In this document: positions 1 to 6,276 of the stretch, one piece after another | How the letters are laid out: every line of letters begins with the position of its first letter | How positions within the stretch are numbered: the stretch's first letter is position 1 | Source: JAXHUH01 sp034211175 | GTDB lineage: Bacteria > Actinomycetota > Acidimicrobiia > Acidimicrobiales > CAIXPF01 | Direction of reading: 5' to 3' | Assembly (NCBI GenBank): GCA_034211175.1 | Contig: JAXHUH010000185.1 | Coordinates: 1 to 11,619, forward strand | DNA: 11,619 bases | Made by a program: the position numbers and the translations under genes | The notes under the pieces: generated by a model | What the model was told of the DNA's origin: nothing | Databases searched by the model: none | Seen by the model: the letters and a program-made list of their open reading frames with translations, nothing else

Positions 1-98
1 TAATAACGCAGAGGTCGCGGAGTCGCAGAGGCGCAGAGAAAACAATTGCAAGATAATAAATAAAACTCTCCGCGGCTCTGCGTTCTCCGCGATAAATT
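1..98. repeat. A/T-richer inverted repeat made of degenerate CGCAGAG units
   Basis: The left half (about 6-38) is a run of variants of CGCAGAG/CGCGGAG. The right half (about 66-91) carries the reverse complements (CTCTCCGCGG, CTCTGCG, TCTCCGCG). The two form an imperfect hairpin around an A/T-rich centre (39-65) and end in ATAAATTTT. By my count 46 of the first 100 bases are G or C, far below the flanking coding DNA. I recall similar CGCAGAG-type repeats scattered in genomes of several unrelated phyla; that is memory, not a search. It may be a small mobile or REP-like element, or a repeat at which an assembly was broken or wrongly joined. Confidence 0.65.
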
Positions 99-197
99 TT
101 GCCCGCCACCCCGCCGCTGGTGGACGATGGGGGTTCCGCTGACACCCGGGTTCGTGATGGCCGCTCCGGGGAAGGAGCCGGCCGTGGAGGTGACGTC

Positions 198-599
198 GTG
201 CTGCTGACCGAGATCGATCATGTGGCCATCGCGGTCAATGACCTCGAGGGTGCGATCTCGTACTACCGCGAGGCGTTCGGCGCCGAGGTCGACCATCGCG
301 AGGTGGTCGACAGCGACGGTGTGGAGGAGGCCCTGCTCAAGGTGGCCGACTCCTACGTCCAGCTGCTGACCCCGACCCGCGACGACTCGCCGGTCGCCAA
401 GTACCTCGAGCGCAAGGGCGAGGGCCTCCACCACGTCGGCTACCGGGTGAACGACTGCGGCGAGGCGCTGGCCTCGATGGTCGCCGCCGGCGCCCGCCCG
501 ATCGACGAGGCGCCCCGGCCGGGCTCGAGAGGCACGACGGTGGCGTTCATCCACCCGAAGGGCAGCTACGGCACCCTGATCGAGCTGGTCCAGGAGTAA
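198..599 (+). CDS. mce: methylmalonyl-CoA epimerase (VOC/glyoxalase superfamily)
   Basis: Expected to interconvert the (R) and (S) epimers of methylmalonyl-CoA in the cytoplasmic propionyl-CoA to succinyl-CoA route. The 133-aa protein has the usual family length and a single-chain VOC layout. The metal ligands known for the family can be placed: His8 (IDHVAIAV), Gln55 (SYVQLLTP), His78/His79 (GLHHVGYRV) and Glu129 (GTLIELVQE). The ending FIHPKGSYGTLIELVQ is typical of the epimerase rather than of glyoxalase I. The GTG at 198 is chosen because GGAGG lies at 186-190 with 7 nt spacing. A TTG at 99 would add 33 residues of unconserved look that begin in the A/T-rich repeat. It is the first gene of an operon: its stop is 4 nt from the next start. 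No mutase or carboxylase gene is visible in the window. Confidence 0.88.
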   Translation: MLLTEIDHVAIAVNDLEGAISYYREAFGAEVDHREVVDSDGVEEALLKVADSYVQLLTPTRDDSPVAKYLERKGEGLHHVGYRVNDCGEALASMVAAGARPIDEAPRPGSRGTTVAFIHPKGSYGTLIELVQE

Positions 600-603
600 C
601 CCG

Positions 604-1557
604 GTGGGAGCGCTCGACGGGCGGGTCGCGATCATCACCGGTGCCGGGCGGGGCATCGGCCGTGAGCACGCGCTGGCGCTCGCCGCCGAGGGCGCCAAGA
701 TCGTCGTCAACGACCTCGGCGGCAGCACCGACGGCACCGGGTCCGATGCCGGGCCCGCCCAGGCCGTGGCCGACGAGATCGTCGCCATGGGCGGCGAGGC
801 GGTGGCCAACACCGACTCGGTCACCGATTGGGAGGGTGGCCAGCGGCTCGTCAACCAGGCGGTCGAGGCGTTCGGCGACCTCCACGTGCTGGTGAACAAC
901 GCCGGCATCCTCCGCGACCGCGTCCTCGTGAACATGACCGAGGACGAGTTCGACGCGGTCGTCGCGGTCCACATGAAGGGCCACTTCGTGCCGACCCGCT
1001 GGGCCGCGGCCTACTGGCGGGAGCGCACGAAGGCCGGTGCGTCGGTCGATGCGTCGGTGATCAACACGGCGTCGGGCGCCATGTTGGGCAACCTCGGCCA
1101 GTTCAACTACTCGGCGGCGAAGGCCGGCATCGCCGCGATGACCTTCGTCGCCGCCGGCGAGCTCGGCCGCTACGGCGTGCGGGTCAACTGCCTGGCGCCC
1201 GTCGCCCGGACCCGCCTGACGCTGCAGACGCCGGGGATGGGCGACCTGGTGGCGCCGCCGGAGGACGAGGGCGCGTTCGACCTGTTCGACCCGGCCAACG
1301 TCTCGCCGCTCGTTGCGTACCTGGCCACCAGCGGCTGTCCGTTCACCGGCGGGGTGTTCCACGTCGGTGGCAACGAGGTCGGTCTCTACGGCGGCTTCTC
1401 GCTGGCCGAGGAGAAGATCCTCGCCACCGACGGCCGATGGACCGTCGAGGACCTGGCCGACCGGGCCCCCTCGCTGCTCGAGGGCCGGGGCGATCTCGCG
1501 TCGGTCGTGACCGCGGTGAGCGACACCTTCGCCGGGTTCGGGCAACGAACCCCGTGA
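604..1557 (+). CDS. short-chain dehydrogenase, (3R)-hydroxyacyl-CoA dehydrogenase type
   Basis: A 317-aa NAD(P)-dependent classical SDR, longer than the usual 250 aa. The Rossmann motif TGAGRGIG is at residues 12-19, NDLGG follows the second strand (36-40), NNAG is at 98-101, the likely catalytic serine is Ser157 (NTASGA), and YxxxK is Tyr169/Lys173 in GQFNYSAAKAG. The opening GRVAIITGAGRGIGREHAL and the DLGG loop resemble the dehydrogenase part of peroxisomal-type multifunctional enzyme 2, so a (3R)-3-hydroxyacyl-CoA substrate is likely; this is inferred. About 60 residues after the SDR core (AEEKILATDGRWTVEDLADR onward) are typical of that subgroup. The GTG start has AGGAG at 592-596, inside the end of the upstream gene. 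The stop overlaps the next start as GTGA, so the operon is translationally coupled. Confidence 0.85.
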   Translation: MGALDGRVAIITGAGRGIGREHALALAAEGAKIVVNDLGGSTDGTGSDAGPAQAVADEIVAMGGEAVANTDSVTDWEGGQRLVNQAVEAFGDLHVLVNNAGILRDRVLVNMTEDEFDAVVAVHMKGHFVPTRWAAAYWRERTKAGASVDASVINTASGAMLGNLGQFNYSAAKAGIAAMTFVAAGELGRYGVRVNCLAPVARTRLTLQTPGMGDLVAPPEDEGAFDLFDPANVSPLVAYLATSGCPFTGGVFHVGGNEVGLYGGFSLAEEKILATDGRWTVEDLADRAPSLLEGRGDLASVVTAVSDTFAGFGQRTP

Positions 1558-2489
1558 GCGGCCCCGCCGACGTCCCCTACGCACGCCGGCTGTGGTGGGC
1601 CATCGAGCCATACCACGCGGTGCAGTACTTCGCGCCGGAGCCTCGCGAGGCCCTCGACGCCGCGGGCCTGCGCGGCTTCTGGATGGGCTACGTCGGCGGC
1701 CGCTCCGCGCCGCTCGGTCCCGTCCCGCCGGGCGTCGTGACCGCGCTCTTCCACAACTTCCACCCCGCACGGATCGAGCGGGCGTTGCCCGACGCGTGGG
1801 CGTTCGCCACGCCGGAGGCCGTGCTGTCGGCCCGCCTCCACGGTGTCGGCCAGGCGCTCACCCGGAGCCTGGGCGACGCCGCGTCCTCGGCCGAGCTCGC
1901 CACGGTGGCGGAGATCGCCCGCCAGCTCGCCGAGAGCCTCGACTGCGCCGGCCGTCCGCTGGCGGCGGCGAACCTGTCCCTCGACTGGCCGACCGTCCCC
2001 CACCTGGTGCTGTGGCAGGCCGCGACCATCCTGCGGGAGCACCGCGGCGACGGTCACGTCGCCGCGCTCGTCGCCGCGGGGCTCGACGGGGTCGAGTGCC
2101 ACGTGCTCGCCCTCGCCCCCGACCACGACCGGGAGCACGATCCCGAGCGGGCCGAGGGCCAGCGTGCGGCGCGGGGCTGGTCGGAGGCCGACTGGGAGGC
2201 GGCGACGGCCCGGCTCTGGGAGCGGGGACTGCTCGACGCCGACGGCGCGCTGACCGCCCGGGGGAACAACCTGCGGCTCGTGATCGAGGAGCAGACCGAC
2301 CTGGCCGCGTCGCGGGCGTTCGGCGCACTCACGACCGATGCGCAGGAGCGCCTCCTGACGGTGACCGAGGAGCTCTCGGGCCTGGTCGTCGCCGAGGGCG
2401 ACGTCCCGTTCCCGAACCCGATGGGCCTCCCCGACCCCCGCGCCGACCTCGGCGCGGTGCTGACGGGGGCCGACGAGACACCCGGCTGA
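1554..2489 (+). CDS. SCO6745/SalK-like protein with C-terminal winged-helix-like region
   Basis: A 311-aa protein of the actinobacterial SCO6745-like group (often mis-annotated SalK), of unknown biochemical function. Recognisable blocks are LWWAIEPYHAVQYFAPE (13-29), GLRGFWMGYVGGRSAPLGPV (from about 38) and FHNFHPARIERALPDAW. The middle is helical and Ala/Leu-rich. The last third (WERGLLDADGALTARGNNLR) resembles the wing of a MarR-like winged helix, so nucleic-acid or ligand binding is possible but unproven. The GTG start overlaps the dehydrogenase stop by 4 nt (GTGA) and has no clear Shine-Dalgarno, so translation is probably coupled. Its place in an operon with two acyl-CoA enzymes suggests a role in that pathway. 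Starts upstream in the same frame run through the dehydrogenase gene and give Arg-rich shadow sequence. Confidence 0.8.
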   Translation: MSGPADVPYARRLWWAIEPYHAVQYFAPEPREALDAAGLRGFWMGYVGGRSAPLGPVPPGVVTALFHNFHPARIERALPDAWAFATPEAVLSARLHGVGQALTRSLGDAASSAELATVAEIARQLAESLDCAGRPLAAANLSLDWPTVPHLVLWQAATILREHRGDGHVAALVAAGLDGVECHVLALAPDHDREHDPERAEGQRAARGWSEADWEAATARLWERGLLDADGALTARGNNLRLVIEEQTDLAASRAFGALTTDAQERLLTVTEELSGLVVAEGDVPFPNPMGLPDPRADLGAVLTGADETPG

Positions 2490-2498
2490 CCAGCCAGG

Positions 2499-2520
2499 CC
2501 GACCGGTTCCCGCCGGTCGG
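2499..2520 (+). terminator. hairpin closing the epimerase operon
   Basis: Perfect 8-bp stem CCGACCGG / CCGGTCGG around a 6-nt loop, 9 nt after the stop of the SCO6745-like gene. There is no T-run after it, as is common for high-GC actinobacterial terminator-like hairpins. Termination is inferred from structure and position. Confidence 0.5.
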
Positions 2521-2552
2521 GCGACGATCGCGAGACGACGAGGGGGGACCAC

Positions 2553-2594
2553 GTGAGCACGAGGACGAGCGCAGGGCCGGAGGTCGCACCGTGA
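2553..2594 (+). other. possible 13-codon leader ORF overlapping the next start
   Basis: GTG at 2553 lies 4 nt after the purine-rich GAGGGGGGA and opens a 13-codon frame (VSTRTSAGPEVAP) whose TGA overlaps the GTG start at 2591 as GTGA. It could be a translated leader that couples to the downstream gene, or chance. A sequencing frameshift that splits one N-terminus is a third reading. Confidence 0.2.
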
Positions 2595-3151
2595 CCCGGC
2601 GACCGGCCGGGGCGAGGCTGGCGCCGAAGGAGCTCGACGAGCGGGAGCGGGAGATCGCCGGAGCCGCGCCGGGCGCCGAGCCACTCAACATCATGGCGAC
2701 GCTCGCCCACAACGAGCAGGTGTTCAAGCGGTTCAACCGCTTTGCCGGCGGCCTCCTCTACCGGGGCGTGCTCCCCGAGCGCGAGCGCGAGATCGTCATC
2801 CTGCGGGTCGGCTGGAACTGCCGGGCCGTCTACGAGTTCGGCCAGCACACCCTGATCGGTCGACGGGCCGGCCTCACCGACGACGAGATCCGGCGGCTCT
2901 GCCTGCCGTTGGCCGACTCCGGCTTCGTCGGTGACGACGCCGATCTCGTCGCCATGGCCGACGAGCTGTGTTCCGACGACTGCGTCGGCGACGAGACCTG
3001 GGCGCGGCTCGAGAAGCGCTGGGACCCGGCGGCGCTCGTGGAGCTGGTCGTCGTCGCCGGCAACTACCGGCTCGTGTCGGGGTTCCTCAACACGATGGGC
3101 GTCGAGCTCGACGACGGGGTGCCCGGCTGGCCCGACGGCATCGAGCCGTGA
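2591..3151 (+). CDS. carboxymuconolactone decarboxylase-family protein (AhpD-like fold)
   Basis: A 186-aa all-helical protein of the CMD/AhpD superfamily. The signature is EREREIVILRVGWNCRAVYE (about residues 64-82) followed by FGQH, with Cys77, Tyr81, Glu82 and His86. This matches the C-x-x-x-YE-x-x-x-H pattern of the single-domain actinobacterial group. The second cysteine found in many relatives (CGC or CxxC) is absent (Cys-Arg-Ala-Val), so a thiol-disulfide peroxidase cycle like AhpD is unlikely. The substrate is unknown; relatives often sit in aromatic, steroid or lipid catabolic clusters, which fits the flanking acyl-CoA and esterase genes. GTG at 2591 has GGAGG at 2579-2583 with 7 nt spacing. 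A hairpin separates it from the upstream operon. Confidence 0.8.
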   Translation: MTRRPAGARLAPKELDEREREIAGAAPGAEPLNIMATLAHNEQVFKRFNRFAGGLLYRGVLPEREREIVILRVGWNCRAVYEFGQHTLIGRRAGLTDDEIRRLCLPLADSGFVGDDADLVAMADELCSDDCVGDETWARLEKRWDPAALVELVVVAGNYRLVSGFLNTMGVELDDGVPGWPDGIEP

Positions 3152-3170
3152 GCGCCGGGGCCGTGGACCC

Positions 3171-3200
3171 GGCGATCGCCTGAACGATCGCTTGATCGAC
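3171..3200. repeat. GATCG-rich direct repeats and palindrome upstream of the esterase
   Basis: GGCGATCGCC (3171-3180) is a perfect 10-bp palindrome. CGATCGC recurs at 3185-3191, 12 nt after its first copy at 3173, and a third GATCG is at 3194-3198. They stand in the 176-nt gap between the CMD gene and the esterase. A weak promoter candidate, TTGATC (3192-3197), 17 nt, GAGACT (3215-3220), overlaps the third copy. An operator role is a guess. Confidence 0.3.
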
Positions 3201-3327
3201 GGCTGACCTGCGGCGAGACTGCTGTCGCGTCCCTCCGGTCGATGGCCGGTGCGCCGGTCGGGGGGTCGGCGTCGGCCGGAGAGGGCGTTCACAGGTGTCG
3301 AACGTGCGTCTCCGGGGGGAAACGACC

Positions 3328-4251
3328 ATGCCACTCGATCCTGCCGCCCAGGCCCTGCTCCAGCAGATGGCCGAGGCCGATCAGCCGCCGCTCAACGAGA
3401 TGTCGCCCACCGAGGCCCGCGAGGTCGCAGCGGCGCTCGCCGACCTCGGCGGACCGGGCGAGGACGTCGGGTCCGTGGAGGACCGGACGATCCCGGGGCC
3501 CGGCGGGCAGATCCCGATCCGGATCTACTCGCCGCTCGCGCCCGGCCCGCACGCCGTGCTCGTCTACTTCCACGGGGGCGGGTGGGTCCTCGGTGACCTC
3601 GACACGCTCGACCCGGCGTGCCGGGCGCTGTGCAACGCGACCCCGATCGTGGTCGTGTCGGTCGACTACCGGCTGGCGCCGGAGCATGCGTTCCCCGCGC
3701 CGCTCGACGACTGCGTGGCCGCGACGCAGTGGGTCGCCGCCAACGCCGCGTCGATCGGCGCCGACCCGACGCGGTTGGCGGTCGGTGGTGACTCGGCGGG
3801 CGGCAACCTCGCGGCGGCCGTGACCCTGCGGGCCCGCGACGCCGGCGGCCCGGCCATCTCCTATCAGGCGCTGATCTACCCGGTGACCGACCACGACCTC
3901 GGGACCGAGTCGTACTCGGTCAACGGGGACGACTACTTCCTGACCAGGGACATGATGGGGTGGTTCTGGGACCACTACCTGGGTGGGGGTGGTGACGGTT
4001 CCGACCCGCTGGCGTCGCCGCTGCGTGCGCCGAGGCTGGACGGCCTGCCGCCGGCCACGGTGCTCACCGCGGAGTTCGACCCGCTGCGCGACGAGGGCGA
4101 GGCGTACGCGGCACGGTTGCGTGACGCCGGGGTGTCGGTCCGGGTCCACCGCTACGACGGCCAGATCCACGGGTTCTGGCAGATGGGCGGGGTCATGCCC
4201 GCCGCCAAGGAGGCCGTTGCCGAGGTCGCCGGGGATCTCCGCGCGCTCTGA
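3328..4251 (+). CDS. alpha/beta hydrolase, hormone-sensitive lipase (family IV) esterase
   Basis: A 307-aa carboxylesterase that should hydrolyse short to medium acyl esters. Family IV marks are all present: the oxyanion-hole motif HGGGW at 82-86, the nucleophile elbow GDSAGG with Ser156, the acid Asp251 in EFDPLRDEGEAYA, and His281 in IHGF. VDYRLAPEHAFPAPLDD lies between, as in this family. The N-terminal cap helix region is about residues 1-50. There is no signal peptide or membrane segment, so it should be cytoplasmic. ATG at 3328 is preferred because GGGGGGA (3314-3320) lies 7 nt upstream; an in-frame GTG at 3295 would add 11 residues without a good ribosome binding site. A nested hairpin follows the stop. 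The natural substrate cannot be told from sequence. Confidence 0.9.
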   Translation: MPLDPAAQALLQQMAEADQPPLNEMSPTEAREVAAALADLGGPGEDVGSVEDRTIPGPGGQIPIRIYSPLAPGPHAVLVYFHGGGWVLGDLDTLDPACRALCNATPIVVVSVDYRLAPEHAFPAPLDDCVAATQWVAANAASIGADPTRLAVGGDSAGGNLAAAVTLRARDAGGPAISYQALIYPVTDHDLGTESYSVNGDDYFLTRDMMGWFWDHYLGGGGDGSDPLASPLRAPRLDGLPPATVLTAEFDPLRDEGEAYAARLRDAGVSVRVHRYDGQIHGFWQMGGVMPAAKEAVAEVAGDLRAL

Positions 4252-4262
4252 CGCGGCCCGCT

Positions 4263-4315
4263 GACCAGGGGCGCGGTCCGGACCGACGGGTGATCGCGCC
4301 ACAGAAGTCCTGGTC
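4263..4315 (+). terminator. nested stem-loop after the esterase
   Basis: The outer stem GACCAGG (4263-4269) pairs with CCTGGTC (4309-4315). Directly inside it GGCGCG (4270-4275) pairs with CGCGCC (4295-4300), leaving an 8-nt bulge (ACAGAAGT) on the right side. The structure starts 11 nt after the esterase stop and is followed by GGTTTGG. A terminator is the simplest reading. Confidence 0.4.
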
Positions 4316-4367
4316 GGTTTGGCCGCGAACCGTGTCGTGTGCCGTAAACGCGGGAAGACTTGTCGCC

Positions 4368-4673
4368 ATGTTCGGACGATCCAAGAAGAAGAAGCGGGCC
4401 AAGGATGCGCAGGCCGCGAGCCGTGAGGTGGCCGACGAGGCGCGCACGCGCCTCGCCGAGCTCGAGGCCACGGCCGAGCGGAGCCTGGCCCGCATGGAGG
4501 AGGGCGGCCGCCGGAGCCGACGCAAGGCCCGGCGGACGCGACGGAAGCTGAACCGCGCCGTTCGGAAGGCGGAGGCGCGGACCCGCAAGGAGCAGGTCAA
4601 GTTCGACCGCCGCGCCAAGAAGGCGGCGAGCGACGTCGAGGACCTCGTCGGGAAGGTCAGCAGCGACCGCTGA
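4368..4673 (+). CDS. small, highly basic coiled-coil protein of unknown function
   Basis: A 101-aa protein starting MFGRSKKKKRAKD. It is almost entirely Lys/Arg, Glu and Ala in a helical pattern with no hydrophobic segment. An acidic/basic amphipathic helix (about 20-45) is followed by a strongly basic stretch (RRSRRKARRTRRKLNRAVRK, about 48-67). Only the last 15 residues are net acidic. Such composition suits a nucleic-acid or polyphosphate binding protein, but I do not recognise a family. The ATG at 4368 is chosen because the charged domain begins there and GGGAAG lies at 4352-4357 (10 nt spacing). The preceding 26 in-frame codons look unlike protein. It appears to be its own transcription unit, after one hairpin and before a structured gap. 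Confidence 0.6.
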   Translation: MFGRSKKKKRAKDAQAASREVADEARTRLAELEATAERSLARMEEGGRRSRRKARRTRRKLNRAVRKAEARTRKEQVKFDRRAKKAASDVEDLVGKVSSDR

Positions 4674-4675
4674 CG

Positions 4676-4720
4676 CACCGGTCCGGGGCGCAGGTGGTGC
4701 ACCTCTCCGGTGGCCACCGG
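4676..4720. other. structured intergenic segment with a 14-bp perfect palindrome
   Basis: CACCGG (4676-4681) can pair with CCGGTG (4707-4712), enclosing AGGTG-GTG-CACCT (4692-4704). The right flank is itself a perfect palindrome, CCGGTGGCCACCGG (4707-4720). Lying just after the coiled-coil gene, it may end that transcript; the palindrome could also be a protein site for the downstream gene. Confidence 0.35.
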
Positions 4721-4737
4721 CGCCCTGACCTGCAGTC

Positions 4738-4775
4738 ACCACTCGGTACACGACATATGTTGTGAACCGAGTGGT
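4738..4775. promoter_or_regulatory. 38-bp near-perfect palindrome, probable operator
   Basis: The outer arms ACCACTCGGT (4738-4747) and ACCGAGTGGT (4766-4775) are exact complements. Inside, CAC/GTG and the central ACATATGT also match, giving 17 of 19 base pairs. The exceptions are A4748/A4765 and G4752/T4761. There is no unpaired loop, so this is a two-fold DNA site rather than a terminator. It ends where the -35 region of the promoter for the 4812 gene should begin, a position suited to a regulator dimer or tetramer. The regulator is unknown. Confidence 0.6.
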
Positions 4776-4803
4776 TCATTCTTGGCCGAACGGCCGCTAT
4801 GTT
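4775..4803 (+). promoter_or_regulatory. promoter candidate for a leaderless transcript
   Basis: The -10 box TATGTT (4798-4803) fits TANNNT and lies 8 nt before GTG 4812, so transcription should start at or next to the start codon. A weak -35, TTCATT (4775-4780), is 17 nt upstream. No Shine-Dalgarno precedes the gene, which supports leaderless expression. GGCCG-AA-CGGCC (4784-4795) is a short inverted repeat between the two boxes. Confidence 0.5.
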
Positions 4804-4811
4804 CACGCGTA

Positions 4812-5999
4812 GTGGCACACGTGGCGGAGCGGCGGCGGGACATCGACCGATGGTTGGCCCTTCGGGGCCTACCGAACCTGGCCGCTTCGCGCGATCCGTG
4901 GCCACGGGCGAACCGGGCGGCCACCGCCCCGCTCGCGCTGTGGGCCGTGCTCTGCGCCCTGGTCGCCGTCGGTGACCAGCTCTACGGCAACGAGCGCGAG
5001 GTGCTCGTCGCCTCGGTCGTGATCATCGGCTCGGTCGCCAGCTGGCCGATCCGCTCCGGCGTCGGCAGGATCCGCCGGCTCCCCCACGTCGACGCGCTGC
5101 TGGTCGCCGGCGCCGTGCTCGGTCCGACCGCCCTCGCCGCCGCCCTCGGCGACCCGTGGTTCGGCGCCGCGGCGATGACGTTCGCGGCATCGGCGTCGTT
5201 CATCGGGCTCGTCTACGGCGCGTACGCCGTCGGCATCGCCCCGCCGGTCCGGTGGGTGGCGCGCCGCGCCGCCGGCCAGGCCCGCAGCGTCGTCGCCGCG
5301 GTGGCGCGGACCTGGGGTGGCCCGGCGTTCGCGATCGTGCTCGGCCTCGTCACCATGGCCTCGACGTGGAGGGTCGCCGCCGGGCTGTCGGTGCTCGAGC
5401 TCTCGGCGCTCCTGGTGCTCGGCGGGTTCGGCTGGTCGGCCTTCGGGCTCGGTCAGTCCGCCATCTCGCTGCGCCACGCCCGCCGCTTCGACGACGACCG
5501 CGAGATCGCCCTCTGGGCCGGTCACTGGTCGAGCACCGGTCAGGACGGCGTGGCGCCCGCGAGTGCGCACCTGTCGCTCGACCGCTGGGCGCGGGCCAAC
5601 GCGTTGGCGGTCCTCGTGCTCACCGCCCTGGTCCCGGTGCTCGTCGTCGGCGTGATCGCCGCGCTGTTCACGATCGTCGTCGGCCTCGTGGCCGTCGAGC
5701 CGTCGTCCGCGTCCACCTGGCTGGGCCAGGACCTGCGCATCGTCGCCACCGCCCCACTCGGTGGGACCCAGCTCGCCCTCAGTCGTGAGCTCCTCGTCCT
5801 GGCGGCGATCGTCGGCTCCGTGCACGCCGCGGCGTTGTCGGTGTGCGGCGCGGTCTCGTCGCGATGGCGTGCCCGGTTGTTCGGAGCGGCATCGGCCGAC
5901 GTGCGCACCGCGCTCGCCGTGCGTGCGGTCGAGCTCGCCGCCTCCGCGGCGGCCGACGCGCCGGCACAGGAGCCGTCGGCCGTCTCGACACCGGCCTGA
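4812..5999 (+). CDS. polytopic membrane protein of unknown function
   Basis: A 395-aa integral membrane protein with about eight hydrophobic segments near residues 38-58, 64-82, 94-114, 117-140, 170-188, 192-215, 262-296 (long, perhaps two passes) and 326-348. Arg-rich connecting loops (for example RRAAGQARSVVAAVAR) point to cytoplasmic loops. The N-terminal 35 residues are hydrophilic, and the Ala/Pro-rich tail (AAADAPAQEPSAVSTPA) is probably disordered. There is no ATP-binding, transporter or enzyme motif I can name. The GTG at 4812 is chosen because of the TATGTT box 8 nt upstream; a GTG at 4821 is the alternative. An upstream in-frame GTG at 4710 would place the palindrome inside the gene and is rejected. 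A bulged hairpin follows the stop. A long minus-strand open frame across this gene is a high-GC shadow. Confidence 0.75.
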   Translation: MAHVAERRRDIDRWLALRGLPNLAASRDPWPRANRAATAPLALWAVLCALVAVGDQLYGNEREVLVASVVIIGSVASWPIRSGVGRIRRLPHVDALLVAGAVLGPTALAAALGDPWFGAAAMTFAASASFIGLVYGAYAVGIAPPVRWVARRAAGQARSVVAAVARTWGGPAFAIVLGLVTMASTWRVAAGLSVLELSALLVLGGFGWSAFGLGQSAISLRHARRFDDDREIALWAGHWSSTGQDGVAPASAHLSLDRWARANALAVLVLTALVPVLVVGVIAALFTIVVGLVAVEPSSASTWLGQDLRIVATAPLGGTQLALSRELLVLAAIVGSVHAAALSVCGAVSSRWRARLFGAASADVRTALAVRAVELAASAAADAPAQEPSAVSTPA

Positions 6000-6006
6000 G
6001 GCCCCA

Positions 6007-6039
6007 TCACCGGAACCGCAGCATATTGCGGTTCGGTGA
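6007..6039 (+). terminator. bulged hairpin after the membrane-protein gene
   Basis: TCACCG (6007-6012) pairs with CGGTGA (6034-6039), and AACCGCA (6014-6020) with TGCGGTT (6027-6033). This gives a 13-bp stem with one bulged G and the loop GCATAT, 7 nt after the stop codon. No T-run follows. A terminator is likely. Because its core is symmetric and it lies 67 nt before the next start, an operator is the alternative. Confidence 0.55.
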
Positions 6040-6105
6040 CGAGGGTGGTGGGACGGGGTGCCGGCGCCGGGGCTGCGAACGCCGCCTCTGCGCACGAGGC
6101 ACGCC

Positions 6106-6261
6106 ATGTCCGACCAGAGGGCCAACGCGACGCCGAACCTGGTCGAGCTCGCCCGCACGAAGCGCGCCAAGGAGATGCCCGAGAGCCTTCGGGGCTTCTC
6201 GGAGAGTGACGGAGATGTCCCCGACGAGGCCCGACGCGTCGAGCGCCGGCCCGACGACTGA
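6106..6261 (+). CDS. 51-aa hydrophilic small protein, unknown
   Basis: Begins MSDQRANATPNLVELARTKR and ends in a charged stretch rich in Arg and Asp (RRVERRPDD). It has no membrane segment, cysteine pair or known motif. ATG at 6106 has GAGG at 6096-6099 with 6 nt spacing, which is the main support for a real gene. A hairpin with an 8-bp stem begins 16 nt after the stop. The region around LVELARTKRAKEMPESLRGF could be one amphipathic helix. It lies between two terminator-like hairpins, so it would be a single-gene unit. Confidence 0.5.
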   Translation: MSDQRANATPNLVELARTKRAKEMPESLRGFSESDGDVPDEARRVERRPDD

Positions 6262-6276
6262 ACGACCCGGGCCTCG

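Noticed and set aside
1..98. CRISPR array
   Set aside because: The CGCAGAG units are short, degenerate and back-to-back, with no regular spacers.
99..197. N-terminal extension of the epimerase from a TTG start
   Set aside because: The extra 33 residues have no conserved look and start inside the A/T-rich repeat; GTG 198 has a good ribosome site and gives the family length.
547..1770. 407-codon minus-strand frame over the epimerase and dehydrogenase genes
   Set aside because: Antisense to two well-recognised genes, with Arg/Gly-rich shadow composition.
1386..2684. 432-codon minus-strand frame over the SCO6745-like gene
   Set aside because: Antisense to a gene with clear family blocks; composition is typical of a shadow frame.
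3171..3180. HIP1-like GCGATCGC palindrome as a sign of cyanobacterial DNA
   Set aside because: A single copy of an 8-mer in GC-rich DNA is not informative, and the genes around are actinobacterial in style.
3289..4302. 337-codon minus-strand frame over the esterase
   Set aside because: The plus strand carries a complete catalytic triad and HGGGW motif; the antisense frame has no motif.
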